Positions 23,701 to 34,577 of a stretch of DNA of 64,000 nt are shown here, in pieces (positions within the stretch are counted from its first letter, which is position 1; every line of letters begins with the position of its first letter). The position numbers and the translations under genes are program-made. The DNA is from Bugula neritina (lineage: Eukaryota; Bryozoa; Gymnolaemata; Cheilostomatida; Bugulidae): assembly GCA_964035545.1 (NCBI GenBank), contig OZ037769.1, forward strand, positions 8,967,429 through 9,031,428, in the 5' to 3' direction. The notes beneath the pieces are model-generated. The model was not told where the DNA came from and searched no databases. It was given only the letters and a program-made list of their open reading frames with translations.

Positions 23701-26619
23701 ACTGAACAACTTCAAAGTCTCTTAATGTGTATTCTCTTGTCAGAACTGTATGTTAAATAGTTTCCATCATTGGTGTGTTTTAAAAAACTTACAGTAATTT
23801 AGGATTGAATTGTTCTAAAGTTTTAAGCCATATGGATTGGTCAAAGATGAACTCTCTCTATAATCAGTTGTGGTATTGTCCTGATCTTCATCAGAACTAA
23901 AATACATGGGACCGGTGATTTGCAACTCAGTTTAGTGTCATGACACTAGATATGTCAATAGATAATACGAATCAGTATAATAGTTGCAAAATTAAAAGCA
24001 AATTGCACATAATCTAATGTCCACTAACTTGAATGTTATTCAAGCAATCAGATTTTAATTACAATTTCTGGTTTTCATATGTGCACGTGATATTCTTAAC
24101 TTGTGAAGGCATGCTTGCAATAGAAAAATGTGTGGTAGCAGTAGCAAAAGTGGTAGTTGGAGAAGTTACAGCTTTTGAGACGTTTGCTAAGTTTCTAAGG
24201 TTTTGAAGCTTTTCCGAATTTGCGCTATAGGCTAATAATATTTTATACTAAATATTATCTATTATATAATTTAGCTTTAGACAGCATTAAGAACTAGAAA
24301 ATGCATAACAGCAACTTGCAGCTTTCTCTTTGTTGGATTTCTCGTAGCCTCTTGAGTTTTTCTGTGAGTTTTTTTTTCTAGCTGTTTGATATGGAAGGCT
24401 AAAAGCATAAATGCAAATTTTAATTATTTCCCTGCAATATAATATCATTTACAACGAATCACTACCTTGCATTAAAATATGTTGTCATTTGCCCTACGTA
24501 GATTAGCACAGAAGCAAAAAAGATTATCTTGTAAATGTTGTTATTTAGCAATCACCAGTATTAACATTAGCTCTTCCATGTGGATATCTAGTACCTATAA
24601 CTAACTATGAGTCTATTGTAAAAATGAGATATAGTTAACATAGCATTCAGTAGTTTACTATGCTATACCATTTGGTGATATAAGTACTATACAAGTTTCA
24701 CATCTCACTTTATACTTACGCATGTGTCTGCTTAAGCTTTCCTTGTGTATGAAAGCTTTCTGCATGTTTGACATATAAGTATATTTATAAAAATATAATT
24801 AGGTTTGCTTATATGTCTCCATTGATTGTATATTTAATCTAACAATCTACTCCTTAAACAATTTTCAATGCATTATTTTATTTTACCCAGACAAAAGATT
24901 TAATATGCAAGTTTATATATGCAAGATAATATATACAGTGAAACATTAGCTTTAATTTAATCTAAATATGTTTGCTAATCATTCAGTGTTCAATAATATT
25001 TTAATTTTTAATTTTTCAGTTTTGTGATTGATATTCTTTCAAATTAACTGAGCAATCGTTTCACCTATTGGTAGTTGAAAGGCTAGTAATCATAACTGAA
25101 GTAGGTTTAAAAGCTATGTCATATATACAAATATAATTGTGTATAGTAGTAGCATAAGAATAATGTATAATTATAAGTTTTTGTGTTGATACTTTGTTGA
25201 AAAATTTAGTTGAGCAAATAAATAGCATAAAACAGCTTGTCAGTTATAGTACAGTAGTACGTTCCATCGTGTATTATGCATTCTAATAATGATCGTATTA
25301 GTATCCGTAAGTATAAGTTTGCAAAGTAGGATATGTTTATTGCATACAAATGAGTTCATGCTTAATGTATTTTTGTAGACAAATCTAAATAATTGTAATA
25401 AGCAATTATCACCTGTATCCGCTCTATCCTATGTTGGCAAAACCTATTTTGATAAAATATTGAGAGTGTGTTATAATGCAATGAAGTTGAAAAAACTAAC
25501 CTTTCCTTACTTTAATTTTCTTGCTCTTGTAGAGTTTTCAATTTTTTGACTTGTGGCTATTCGATTTGACTGTAAATAATAATAACACTTCAATCTTATA
25601 CAATTCTTCACTGTGTATATTATATATTAGTTATTTTTTATTTTACCTATTAGCTCAATAAATAAGATGAGTATCTTAGATGAAAATTAATAATAAATGT
25701 AATCTATTTCAAGCTAAATAATCTTGATATGGTATATTTCATAGAGAAATCCAACTATAGTATAAATATACAACTTGTACAATAACTACAAGTGAGTCAT
25801 GGACATAGTTGAGAAAGGTAGTTAAATAGAAACCTACCCTGACTGGCAGATTGCTTTACAACTTTACTCCATGTGCAAGTGCTTGTGCATTTATATTACA
25901 TTTTCTTTAATAATAAATTTGTAAGATGTAACAAGACATACCTTGATGCTCTTCGGTCTCTATAAGACCTTGTAGTCAATACGGCATGTATTTTGAAATG
26001 AAAAACAACAAAGATTCACCCAGGTTTTTATTAAAGAAATGTTGGTAGACCAACTACAAATCAATCATCTGAACTGATCAACCATTCACTGTGGAATACT
26101 TACTAGTAGCAATGTAGTTGACATCATTATTTTGAATGAACCATATGCTGAAGTCAGAAAATTACCATAGCGCAACCCATCAAATTATGGGAGTAAAGAT
26201 AGTATCTATTTAAAAGAACTAAGGAATAGTATAATATAGCAGTATGCTATATACTAAGAGAATAGAGACAGATGCAGTCTAGAAGTAATCTCCAATTATC
26301 TTCCACTTGTTACACTCCAAGGGTGGGCCACACAATCTTTTAAGAAATTGAGAGTTTCAAGGGCCCTAGTTAATATGTGAAAACTCTAAATTGTTCTATT
26401 CATCCAGTTAGCCACAAAAACTCTCCGAACTTTTGAAATAAATTGGGAGTTGTCTTCTCTTGATGTTTGTGTAAAGCAGCTAAATATCTTGGAATGGTGA
26501 AAGCTAATTTATTTTGTATAAATGAGCATTATTCTACATCTGACTTTTTGTATGCTATGCTGCTATGATATAATATACTACATCTATAGCATCCAACTTC
26601 CATGCAACTGTAGTTAGGG

Positions 26620-26625
26620 CTCAAT
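26620..26625 (+). repeat. Polinton target-site duplication, left
   Basis: CTCAAT immediately before the left TIR, identical to 40336-40341. Confidence 0.95.
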
Positions 26626-26745
26626 AGTAGTATAGGAAGCCACTTTTCAACTAGTTTACATCGTCGGTAGAATTGTATAGGGCATTTTCAACTAGTTTAC
26701 ATCGCCGGTAGAATTGTATAGGGCATTTTCAACTAGTTTACATCG
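26626..26745 (+). repeat. Polinton left terminal inverted repeat with internal repeats
   Basis: The first 81 bp match the right end. Inside is a direct repeat (core TTTTCAACTAGTTTACATCG, spaced about 42 bp). The left end has three copies and the right end two. Confidence 0.93.
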
Positions 26746-27507
26746 CACTTGAGGAGGCATAGTCGTTTAGAAATAGTTTACATTCTTTGTTAGATTCATA
26801 GCTACCAAGACTGTCTCAGCATTTATTATAACGGTTTGGCACACTTTCTTAGGCCTTATTGATAATTGCATTGATATACTGTAATTTGCATGACATTGCT
26901 GCGTTATGTGGTTATGTAAGATGTTTTGTAAATAGTATTATTGTGCTGTTTTCCTTTATGTTATGAATAGACCTTATCTTTATGGCTTTGCAAGCAACCA
27001 GTATGGTTAATGTAATAGCCATATTGAATCTTTATAAAGCTATTGTATATATCATCAGTCTTGAAGATGCGTTTGCTGCGATTAGTTGAGTGTTCTAAAT
27101 AGATATATACTATTGAACTTCGCATACAATCCGATTACATACACTAATATATTACCCTCACATAGCGATTATCAAGTGATTGCAGAGAGAGTTAAATGAA
27201 CACCGTATTATTCAGTTGCTCATAACGTTTTTCACTGTGGGATTGATACACTATGCTGGTAAGTACTACTTTCAAATACTGCAAAAAAATATCATATGAA
27301 TGATGCGCACTGATACCGTCTGTTGAATGGTTAACATATCTTTATTATAATTATTCACTATGACCAAGTAAAAATAAGAATATATATTACAACATTAAGA
27401 ATTAAATAGTATTAACTACTTTGAAAAAAAAAAGAAAGTATTTTTGTGTGACAGTAATGAATAATAGAATTCTAGCTTATATAGATGTCAATACAAATAT
27501 GATAGTG
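26746..27507. other. Polinton left non-coding end
   Basis: AT-rich sequence between the left TIR and the protease stop. No gene was recognised. It may carry the transcription end of the capsid-gene block. Confidence 0.5.
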
Positions 27508-28050
27508 TTAAATATTCACTGAAGAAGCAATTTGGTTTAGTAAAAATGGAAAGTCAATAATCTCAAGTTTATCTGTACCAACATTCGTATTACTATACTT
27601 TTCTCGAATATAATTAAATATCATAGCATCATTAGCTAATCTATCGCCATTATCATTCAACAAGTAAGATATTTTTTCTAGACTCAAACCCTTTGCAATA
27701 TGAGTTAAGAAGAATATAACGTATTGACCACACACTGTACTATAAAGGGATTGCAGCGGAATATCATTAAATGTCCATTCATTACAGTTATTTAGCACAT
27801 CTCCAATCTCAGGTAGGTTATACGGTGGTACATCATAACTGTCAAAGAATATTCCTTTTCTATCTTCTGTTTTCACAACTGCCACCCAATGCTCTCCAGG
27901 GTGATCGTGTGGTTTCGTATTTATAACCATACAACATGGAAACTTTTGAGCAGACATTGGTATTAGGTCTATAGGAAAGACTCCTAAAAAGTTTAATTCT
28001 TCAACAGCTCTATCTGCCTTTAATATCCTGTAGATTTGTTTGCTATCCAT
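27508..28050 (-). CDS. Adenain-type cysteine protease (capsid maturation)
   Basis: A 180-residue protease of the adenovirus/Ulp1 (C48/C5) fold, expected to mature capsid proteins. The catalytic order His-Asp-Gln-Cys is visible: GEHWVAV (His near residue 53), FFDSYD (Asp near 70), IPLQSLYS (oxyanion Gln near 99) and TVCGQYV (Cys near 107). The length suits the family and the frame is intact. Its ATG overlaps the stop of the major capsid gene (TAATG), which suggests coupled transcription or translation of the morphogenesis block. Confidence 0.93.
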   Translation of the reverse strand: MDSKQIYRILKADRAVEELNFLGVFPIDLIPMSAQKFPCCMVINTKPHDHPGEHWVAVVKTEDRKGIFFDSYDVPPYNLPEIGDVLNNCNEWTFNDIPLQSLYSTVCGQYVIFFLTHIAKGLSLEKISYLLNDNGDRLANDAMIFNYIREKYSNTNVGTDKLEIIDFPFLLNQIASSVNI

Positions 28051-29364
28051 TATATGTAAAAGTTTGTCATTACAGCCCTGTTTTTATCCACTTTGATGGC
28101 GGAGTCAAACTCAGCGTACACTATAACATTGACTGGTGTGTTCAAAGGCACGTCAAACTTTAACTCTAATCTAGCATTCCCCTTTTTTATAAGGTGATAG
28201 CAACCATCCTCTTGAAGGTTAGGGGTTAAATCGAAAGCTAATAACGAGTAGCCATTATTATAATTATTCTGATCTATCTATCCCAATTCCAGCATCGTTA
28301 AATGATTTTCCAGTGCTTTCCAGTAACATAAAATAGTTTCTGAATGTTGTATTCTTTTCAAAATCACTGACTAGAGGTTTTTGTGGAATCATTTTTCCAT
28401 CAATTAATAAGCTACAGTATTTCAGAGTTTTATGTTTAAAGTTGAATGGATTAAGATTGTAGGCACCCTCAAAACTTTGAGCATCTACCAATCCAATGAC
28501 TATACGTTTGGGTAGAACTCCATTGAACAAATTTTCTTCATTGCATGATAATGATCCTGTCGCAATACTAAAAGTTTTCATTGCTACCCTTCGTATTGAA
28601 TAGATTGCTGGTTTTAATTGTTTTTCCATCATTTCAATATGCCTCAATTGAATTCCATTGTTAACCTTCACTCTTCTGATGAACATAGATGCGTGAGCAA
28701 TTTTCAACTTATATTGTGAGTTAGCAGCAGCCATCAATACAAGTTTATTCGAGTTTCTCATAAGTTTGAGCTTGACATCAATTCCATTTAGTAGATACCG
28801 ATTTTGGAAAAATATGTCAGAGTGAAGTTTACCCATAAGTTGAACAGTATTACTTCCAGCAGTAAACGCTCTTCTGCTAACTAATCCTTTATTATCATTT
28901 TCAAAGTTATCCATTGCAGATGCTGTATCTTTTGAGAATAACCCCATAGTTAACTGGGATTCTTTGGCTTCATTGCTATAACTCAACAGAGTCTCAATCA
29001 TAGCCCTATAGTGGTATAGGTTAGAGGCATCGCTTATAAGAACATCATTTAAACTAACATCAACTTGCTGAAACAGTGTTTTTCCTAGCAGATTGATTGG
29101 ACCAACCATTTCATCTGCATTCATGTTACTACCATCAGCATTTAAAACTTTTACTTCTAGATATAGATAACTGGAAGCTAAATCTGTATAGTGATTCGAA
29201 TCTCCTGATATTGAGAATTTGATTGGGCTTTCATCTGATAAGCTGGTGGTTGGCAAGTGTTCAACATGAAAACCTTCTTCAACAGATGCTTGAGTTGATA
29301 AGTTAGTAAATAAATCTATTTCTGGTTTAGATGCCAAACAGCTATGTTCGAATACGAATGACAT
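28050..29364 (-). pseudogene. Polinton major capsid protein (double jelly-roll), frameshifted
   Basis: The main frame runs 29364-28264 (366 codons). Sequence that continues as a plausible C-terminal jelly-roll segment (FDLTPN, LELKFDVP) lies in another frame from about 28270 down to a stop at 28050-28052. The break coincides with a GATA-type 4-bp microduplication at about 28273-28282. Correcting for it, the length would be about 436 residues, usual for Polinton MCPs. Family signs are the N-terminal segment with alternating beta strands, its place next to the protease, and the overlap with the protease ATG. The call rests on family resemblance and gene order. Only the C-terminal ~70 residues are lost. 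Confidence 0.85.
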
Positions 29365-29804
29365 TATTTTGTAAATATGTCCTGAACAGATTTCTTCTTT
29401 AGACGTGGTCTTTTCACCTTAACTACTCTTCTTGAACTAACTGTTGAAGAGCTGCGCTTTCTCTTTTTATTCCTTCTGTTAGGTTTTAGTAAATTGGATG
29501 AATTTTTAAGAAAGTTGTAACCTACTGATTTTATATTATCCTTGAATGCGGTTTTAAAATCTTTACCTGCTAACTTATCACGTGCTATATTTAGACCTGT
29601 ATCTAGCGCAGTCTTTCCTAAGCTTATTGCACCTTTTTTAACTATAGGTATTGCAGCCTTTATAAGCCCAGAAAAGATATTGCCTAGTCCATATCCTTGT
29701 TGATATTTAACACCAGAAAAAACAAGTATAGAGTCAACTGAATTCTCATCAAATTCTCGATAAAATTTTTCAGCATCAGAGGAATTGAAGGGTATTAATG
29801 TCAT
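29364..29804 (-). CDS. Polinton basic minor virion protein (pVI/core-like)
   Basis: 146 residues. The N-terminal part is acidic and leads to a Gly-rich amphipathic stretch (GYGLGNIFSGLIKAAIP, about residues 38-54). The last third is very basic (KPNRRNKKRKR, KVKRPRLKKK) and could bind DNA. It lies directly upstream of the capsid gene, whose ATG overlaps its stop. Amphipathic helix plus basic tail recalls adenovirus minor proteins such as pVI, but homology cannot be shown by eye. Confidence 0.7.
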   Translation of the reverse strand: MTLIPFNSSDAEKFYREFDENSVDSILVFSGVKYQQGYGLGNIFSGLIKAAIPIVKKGAISLGKTALDTGLNIARDKLAGKDFKTAFKDNIKSVGYNFLKNSSNLLKPNRRNKKRKRSSSTVSSRRVVKVKRPRLKKKSVQDIFTK

Positions 29805-29807
29805 TGT

Positions 29808-30668
29808 TTAATAAAATTTAACTGATGGAACTTTTCGAAATTCAAGTGTCACCACTGTTCTCCCATCAGTAAATGGTACTAGTTGACCGTAATCAGTGTA
29901 TATATAGATGTTTATAGTTCGTACATGTTTTTGAGATACGGGTATGTATTGAATTTTACTAAATGTAGAGCATTGGCTTGTCCACTGCTTCCCAGTGACG
30001 GGCACTGATCTCAAAAGTGGTGCTTCTACATCACCAACTAAACTAGTTTGAGCCAAGTCGCAATACACCATTAAATTGAAAATACTATCCACTCTCATTG
30101 GTTGTCGTCCATTTATTATGACGGCTTTGTCATGAACTACATCACCTCTTGATGGAAACCTTGATATTTTTTCAACTTCTTCATTGATATCCATGTTAGT
30201 AAATCCGAGAATATGTTTTAGATTTGTACTAAATTCAAAGCGTAAAGATTTATTAATTGCTGTGGTCATTTGACAAGTTCTCGTAATATCATTAAAGTTG
30301 AACGAAAACAACTTTCCAGTTTCTTCATTACAAAACTGTGCTATACTTTTATTCAAATACTGTAGTAATAAATCAGGGTTTTTGTAGAACCCATCTTTTA
30401 AGGAAACTAGTGTTATTTCTTCTCCTTTTTTTACCGTCATATTAGCATCTTTCACGTTAAACCACGATTTATGAAACTGTATTTCTGATAAACCAAATTC
30501 CCATTGTCCTTTTGATAAATCCAATGCATGAGGTAACTGAACTGAGAACTTTGCTAAAGAGTTATGTGGAAAGTGTTGTATAGACGAATTTGATGGTAAC
30601 ACTACTCTCATCTTGTCGCTCACTAAATGAGAATTTAATTTGAAACAGTTAGTTTTTATAATCACCAA
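29808..30668 (-). CDS. Polinton minor capsid (penton-like) protein
   Basis: 286 residues, frame intact. The opening LPSNSS...FPHNSLAKFSVQLP, then QWEFGLSEIQFHKSWFNV, and a C-terminal half with beta-strand-like segments (INIYIYTDYG, VVTLEFRKV) are typical of the single-jelly-roll minor capsid/penton protein found beside MCP in animal Polintons. It would form the five-fold vertices. Its 5' end overlaps the 3' end of the integrase frame by about 20 bp, and the basic minor protein follows 3 bp downstream. Confidence 0.85.
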   Translation of the reverse strand: MVIIKTNCFKLNSHLVSDKMRVVLPSNSSIQHFPHNSLAKFSVQLPHALDLSKGQWEFGLSEIQFHKSWFNVKDANMTVKKGEEITLVSLKDGFYKNPDLLLQYLNKSIAQFCNEETGKLFSFNFNDITRTCQMTTAINKSLRFEFSTNLKHILGFTNMDINEEVEKISRFPSRGDVVHDKAVIINGRQPMRVDSIFNLMVYCDLAQTSLVGDVEAPLLRSVPVTGKQWTSQCSTFSKIQYIPVSQKHVRTINIYIYTDYGQLVPFTDGRTVVTLEFRKVPSVKFY

Positions 30669-31765
30669 TCATGTCTTTTTTGTCAACATAGGAATCAAAA
30701 CTGGGCGGATAACCTTTCCAACGAACCAAATATTGAATCTTTCCATTTATTTTTCGTTTTCCAACTATTGCTTCAATTTTGTACACATCATCTTCAGTTT
30801 GTACGTATTGTAGTTCCTGTTCATACCATGTACCCTTAAGCTTACTACCAGATTCATCTTGCAAAGAATAGACTGGAGGATCTGTGTAATGCTTTTCTTT
30901 GACCGTAAAAATCTCTTCGCTCCATAAAGGTATGTAACCTTTTGCAAAAACAGTGGAGTACTTTGATATTCGTACTTTATCACCAGGAGAAAACTTGAAT
31001 GTTATATTTGCTGATCAAAGATTATCTGGGTTATATACTCTTTGCCAAATTTCTTCCTGGTTTTTCACGTTGATATCAACGGGTTTCATGCCTGTGCTTG
31101 AATGAACAGTTTTATTATACGAATCGATAAAATCCTGTAGCACATCAATCCACTGATATGAATTAGAGTGTGTGAAATATCTAAATAGTCTTGATTTTAA
31201 GGTTCTTTGTAACCTTTCAACCAAAGAAGCTTTGATTTCTTGATTTTCACTAGCGTAGTGGTGAATGTTGTGACTACTCAGCATTGATTGAAATTTTGAG
31301 TTGAAAAATTCTTTCCCTTTATCCTTTTTTTAGTTGATCTGGGAAAGCATTCTCATTTTTTAGTATGTCTTCAAATGCATTAGTGACATCACTCGCTGAT
31401 TCTGTCTTGAGTTGTATTGCGCTAGCTTTTCTACTAAATACATCTATTTTCAAAAGAATGTATTTGTAACCATTATTATATTTAGCTAATTGTAACAACT
31501 CTGTGAGATCACATTGCCACAATGCATTTATTCCTGATATTATGTATTTTCTTCGTTTAAATCTCTTTTTTATAGGCTTGTGTAATGTGTATGTATCTGT
31601 TCTGGATAACCATTTATTGATTGCTTGTGGTGATACTTTTCCTTTCAATATCTGTTTCAATTTCGATTTACCACTAAATCCAGCTGGTGAAGCTGCGTTA
31701 AAGTAAATGGATTTTAATTTATTTGATAATCTTTGTTTATTGCTCCTACTTTTGTTAGGCATCAT
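30649..31765 (-). pseudogene. Polinton RVE integrase with chromodomain, two lesions
   Basis: Retroviral-type DDE integrase that would insert the element. The N-terminal part (31765-31319) is basic, then reaches the first catalytic Asp in WQCDLTEL. The frame shifts at an A7 run at about 31324-31330. The second Asp (D-x-G-x-EF) and the Glu region (NQEIKASLVERLQRT) follow in the frame 31284-31015. That frame is cut by an in-frame TGA at 31015-31017. Beyond the stop the same frame continues with an SH3-like segment and a C-terminal chromodomain (YLVRWKGYPPSFDSYV) to 30649. Domain order and length are normal for Polintons. The A7 slip could be a sequencing error; the TGA is less likely to be. Confidence 0.9.
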
Positions 31766-32426
31766 AAGGTTTCCATTTTCTTAACATTTTGCTGTGTTTC
31801 GTTGTTGATTCAATTTTGTTATGGTGTTTAGCTATAGGAGTGTCGTGTTTTATAGGTTCCAAAATTTTGGTTGCTAGTAATGATTTCGGTATATTCGATT
31901 TGATTAAAATCTCTTGAAATTCTTCCCATCCAGGTATATCTTAGACATTATGATTAGGATTGATAGCTTTATTTAGAAGGTCTGATATATTGCTCCCATT
32001 AATCTTTTCATTGTTGACTATTAATTTACCAGAATTAGTAATGTTAAGCTGTTTTGACATTTTCAGCAAAGACATAACGTTATTAGCTTTATTTTTATAA
32101 TGCTGCTGTACACCTACAGTAGCATCGTAATCGGGTGTTATTTTATCTACTTGTTGCTTTTCATTCTGAACAATTTTTGTTTGACTAGGTTTCACACTTT
32201 GAATATTTGGTAAGCTCTGAAATTCATTTAGGACTTTATTGTATTCCATTACTTTTTCATTTTCGGTAAGCGAACTGTTGTTAATTATATCTAGCATAAA
32301 TTTATCTATTCTCATCAGCTCTCTTCTTTCTATGGGTATTAACCTCTCATTCTGTTTGGTATGCTTCATTAGTTGATCAATATTTGATGCATCTGTTAGT
32401 AAAAATTTCTTTGCATCTTCACTCAT
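31755..32426 (-). pseudogene. Polinton conserved unknown protein, in-frame stop
   Basis: 161 codons (32426-31941) run to a TAA at 31941-31943. The same frame then stays open for about 61 more codons, including PGWEEF and an ending RKWKPYDA, to a stop at 31755-31757. The natural protein is therefore probably about 223 residues. It is highly charged with predicted helices and has no recognised domain. Its start overlaps the preceding small basic gene, and its end overlaps the integrase ATG. Its position between ATPase and integrase genes marks it as an element-encoded protein of unknown role. Confidence 0.65.
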
Positions 32427-32761
32427 TTTCTAATAATTGATTTAACTATAGGAATTATCAATGACCCGAGAAGTGGTGCTAAAATAGCGCCTAAAAATCC
32501 ACCCTTTTGAATAAGTTCTCTTTTTGACTTTAGTGTAGTTTTCTTATTAGCAATTTTTCGTATCTGTTGTTTGTATTTAAAAAGCTTTGTTTTATTTTTA
32601 GGTGATAGAGGAACTCTTCCTTGTAAGATATTGTAACATATATCACCTATACAGTTTAGGAATTCAGGTTTAGCTGATTTGATTACTGAATTCGCTGTCT
32701 GTTTATCACATTTAGCTAAAAGTTCTAAGGTAGGTGCGTATTTCTTAACTCTTTTACTCAT
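32423..32761 (-). CDS. Polinton small basic protein with hydrophobic C-terminus
   Basis: 112 residues: a basic, helical N-terminal region (SKRVKKYAPTLELLAKC, NCIGDICYNILQGRVPL) and a C-terminal QKGGFLGAILAPLLGSLI segment that could insert in a membrane. The form recurs among Polinton small proteins, and I infer a minor virion or membrane-active role. It overlaps the next gene by 4 bp and lies 4 bp after the ATPase gene. Confidence 0.65.
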   Translation of the reverse strand: MSKRVKKYAPTLELLAKCDKQTANSVIKSAKPEFLNCIGDICYNILQGRVPLSPKNKTKLFKYKQQIRKIANKKTTLKSKRELIQKGGFLGAILAPLLGSLIIPIVKSIIRK

Positions 32762-32765
32762 AGTG

Positions 32766-33434
32766 TTACTTCATTGAAGTGTAACGTGTTAATGATGTTG
32801 AGCTACATTTGGGCATGTAAATATAGGTTTTTTGATCTGGAAATATTCCCGTTCGAATTCTAACTAAATCATGAGTGTCTTGTCTGAGATCAATAAACAA
32901 ATACCCATAAGGTACTGCAGTTGCATCTTTAAATGCATCAACTAAAAACTTGCTCTGACCTGTTGGATACATTTGTCTAGCAAGATAACTCACTTGGTTA
33001 ACATCTCTTGGATTTTTAAATAATACAATATATGAGGCATTTAAATTCATTGTTCTTATGTGTGGACTTTTGTGAAATAAATTTTGAGTTATAAAAACTA
33101 CACTTATGTTTCTATGATGAGCGTGTTTGGTGAATATTTCAGCTATCTTCTCGCTTACTTGTTCCATCATATCATCAAATATGATTAGTTTTTTTATTGC
33201 TTTATCTAGTGTATCTACATCAATAATACCCTGATGGAATTCAACATTTGTTAGCTCATCATATAATGGTTGCCATTCTTTGTAACAAATAACTATTTTT
33301 TCCATAGATGGTGAAACCATCGTTTGGTTATGCTCCAACAACTTTGCAACCCATTGAGACTTTCCAGCCATTGATGGTCCTGCAATTATAGCAGAGAACG
33401 AATGCTTTAATTGTAAGGTCATCATCAAGCTCAA
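32766..33434 (-). CDS. FtsK/HerA-type genome-packaging ATPase
   Basis: 222 residues. Walker A GPSMAGKSQWVAKLL is at about residues 19-33, and Walker B LIIFDDMM at about residues 83-90. A sensor-like VVFITQN lies near residue 115. This is the A32-type packaging ATPase that drives DNA into capsids in Polintons, virophages and large DNA viruses. The frame is intact. Confidence 0.93.
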   Translation of the reverse strand: MSLMMTLQLKHSFSAIIAGPSMAGKSQWVAKLLEHNQTMVSPSMEKIVICYKEWQPLYDELTNVEFHQGIIDVDTLDKAIKKLIIFDDMMEQVSEKIAEIFTKHAHHRNISVVFITQNLFHKSPHIRTMNLNASYIVLFKNPRDVNQVSYLARQMYPTGQSKFLVDAFKDATAVPYGYLFIDLRQDTHDLVRIRTGIFPDQKTYIYMPKCSSTSLTRYTSMK

Positions 33435-33635
33435 AATACAGAATGAGTAGATTTCATAATATGATTGACTGATATATACAAAGAAAGTTGATGAATTCTA
33501 TTTATTTACTTCAAACAACTGTGGGAAGTTTTCTGGATGTACAAGTAAGATCTTTATTTATAAAAAGATAAAAAAAATATAAAATATATAACTCTATTTA
33601 CCAAGCCCATATAATAAAAGTAAAAAGAAAACAGA
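33435..33635. other. Gap between ATPase and PolB genes
   Basis: About 200 bp of AT-rich sequence. It may hold the 3' end of PolB transcription and the promoter of the ATPase-protease block. No clear motif was seen. Confidence 0.4.
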
Positions 33636-34456
33636 TTATAAATGAGTAGGTAAAGTGGTTACATGATCACTCATAACAATTCTTTTACCGTACATATAAT
33701 TCAACCCTTTTCTATTTTGTGTGTACGTGAATATGCTATCACCTCTAACTCTGAATCCTTTATTTACACCTTGAGTTATATCCTGATTCATCAACACGTG
33801 CATATAGTCTTTTTCAGTTAATTTGTTGTGACGTTTGGATATACCTTTAGAACTTGATTTGGCCTGCTCACCAATACAGTAATAGCATTTGCTAGACAAT
33901 GCGATTACTCCTTCACCTTTCCATTCCACGTGGAATTTTCCTACAGTTCTTGAGTCGTATTTAGCCGCCGATTTACAACAGTCATTAGGGCACCAACTTT
34001 GATTGTTAAACATGCAATGAAAAAAATCATTCTTATGCTTGTCACAATAATCCTTAGCGAACCATTTGTCGTACTGCATAAAAAAATCTCTTCTTTTTTC
34101 AACAGACACAGCTAAAAACAGATTAGGTTCAGAAAGTGAAAAATACATCGAGTCAGTATCAGATTCGATAAGAGCAAACTTTTCAAATGGTATATATTCT
34201 AAAAGGAAATCATAATAAAATCTAAGCAGTAGCAACTTAGCATACTCTAGCACAAAGAAACCTATTTGAATAGGTACATCCAAAGCAATTCTAGCCTTTT
34301 CATTTTGTATTTCCACAATATCATCTCCTATCTCATCTAAGTGATGGAATCTCTTACTGTTCACTACATTTGCCATTTCTGCATCAGATGATTGAAGAAA
34401 TGAGATATCCTTATGGTTCTCACGATTAACCAATGTTCGACCATATGTGCTATTCC

Positions 34457-34577
34457 CTGAAAGCAAAATTAATAATATCTTTCAATTCTTTAACTACACT
34501 CAAAATATTTGACAATATGAGTAGATGTTCGTTCGATAAATTTAAAACTGAATTTTATTTGTGTAAAATTTACTAAC
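34457..34577 (-). other. Apparent spliceosomal intron inside PolB motif B
   Basis: 121 bp, GTTAGT at the 5' end and TTGCTTTCAG at the 3' end on the minus strand. The frame stops just inside the intron, and removal restores it through the conserved NSxYG motif. Confidence 0.8.

Larger units (their letters stand above)
21848..26619. other. AT-rich intergenic region
   Basis: About 4.8 kb between the EGF/CUB gene and the Polinton. It holds a (TA)n run at 22530-22622 and one weak coding-like stretch at 23363-23700 (listed separately). Otherwise I see no exon, RNA gene or mobile-element end. Confidence 0.5.
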
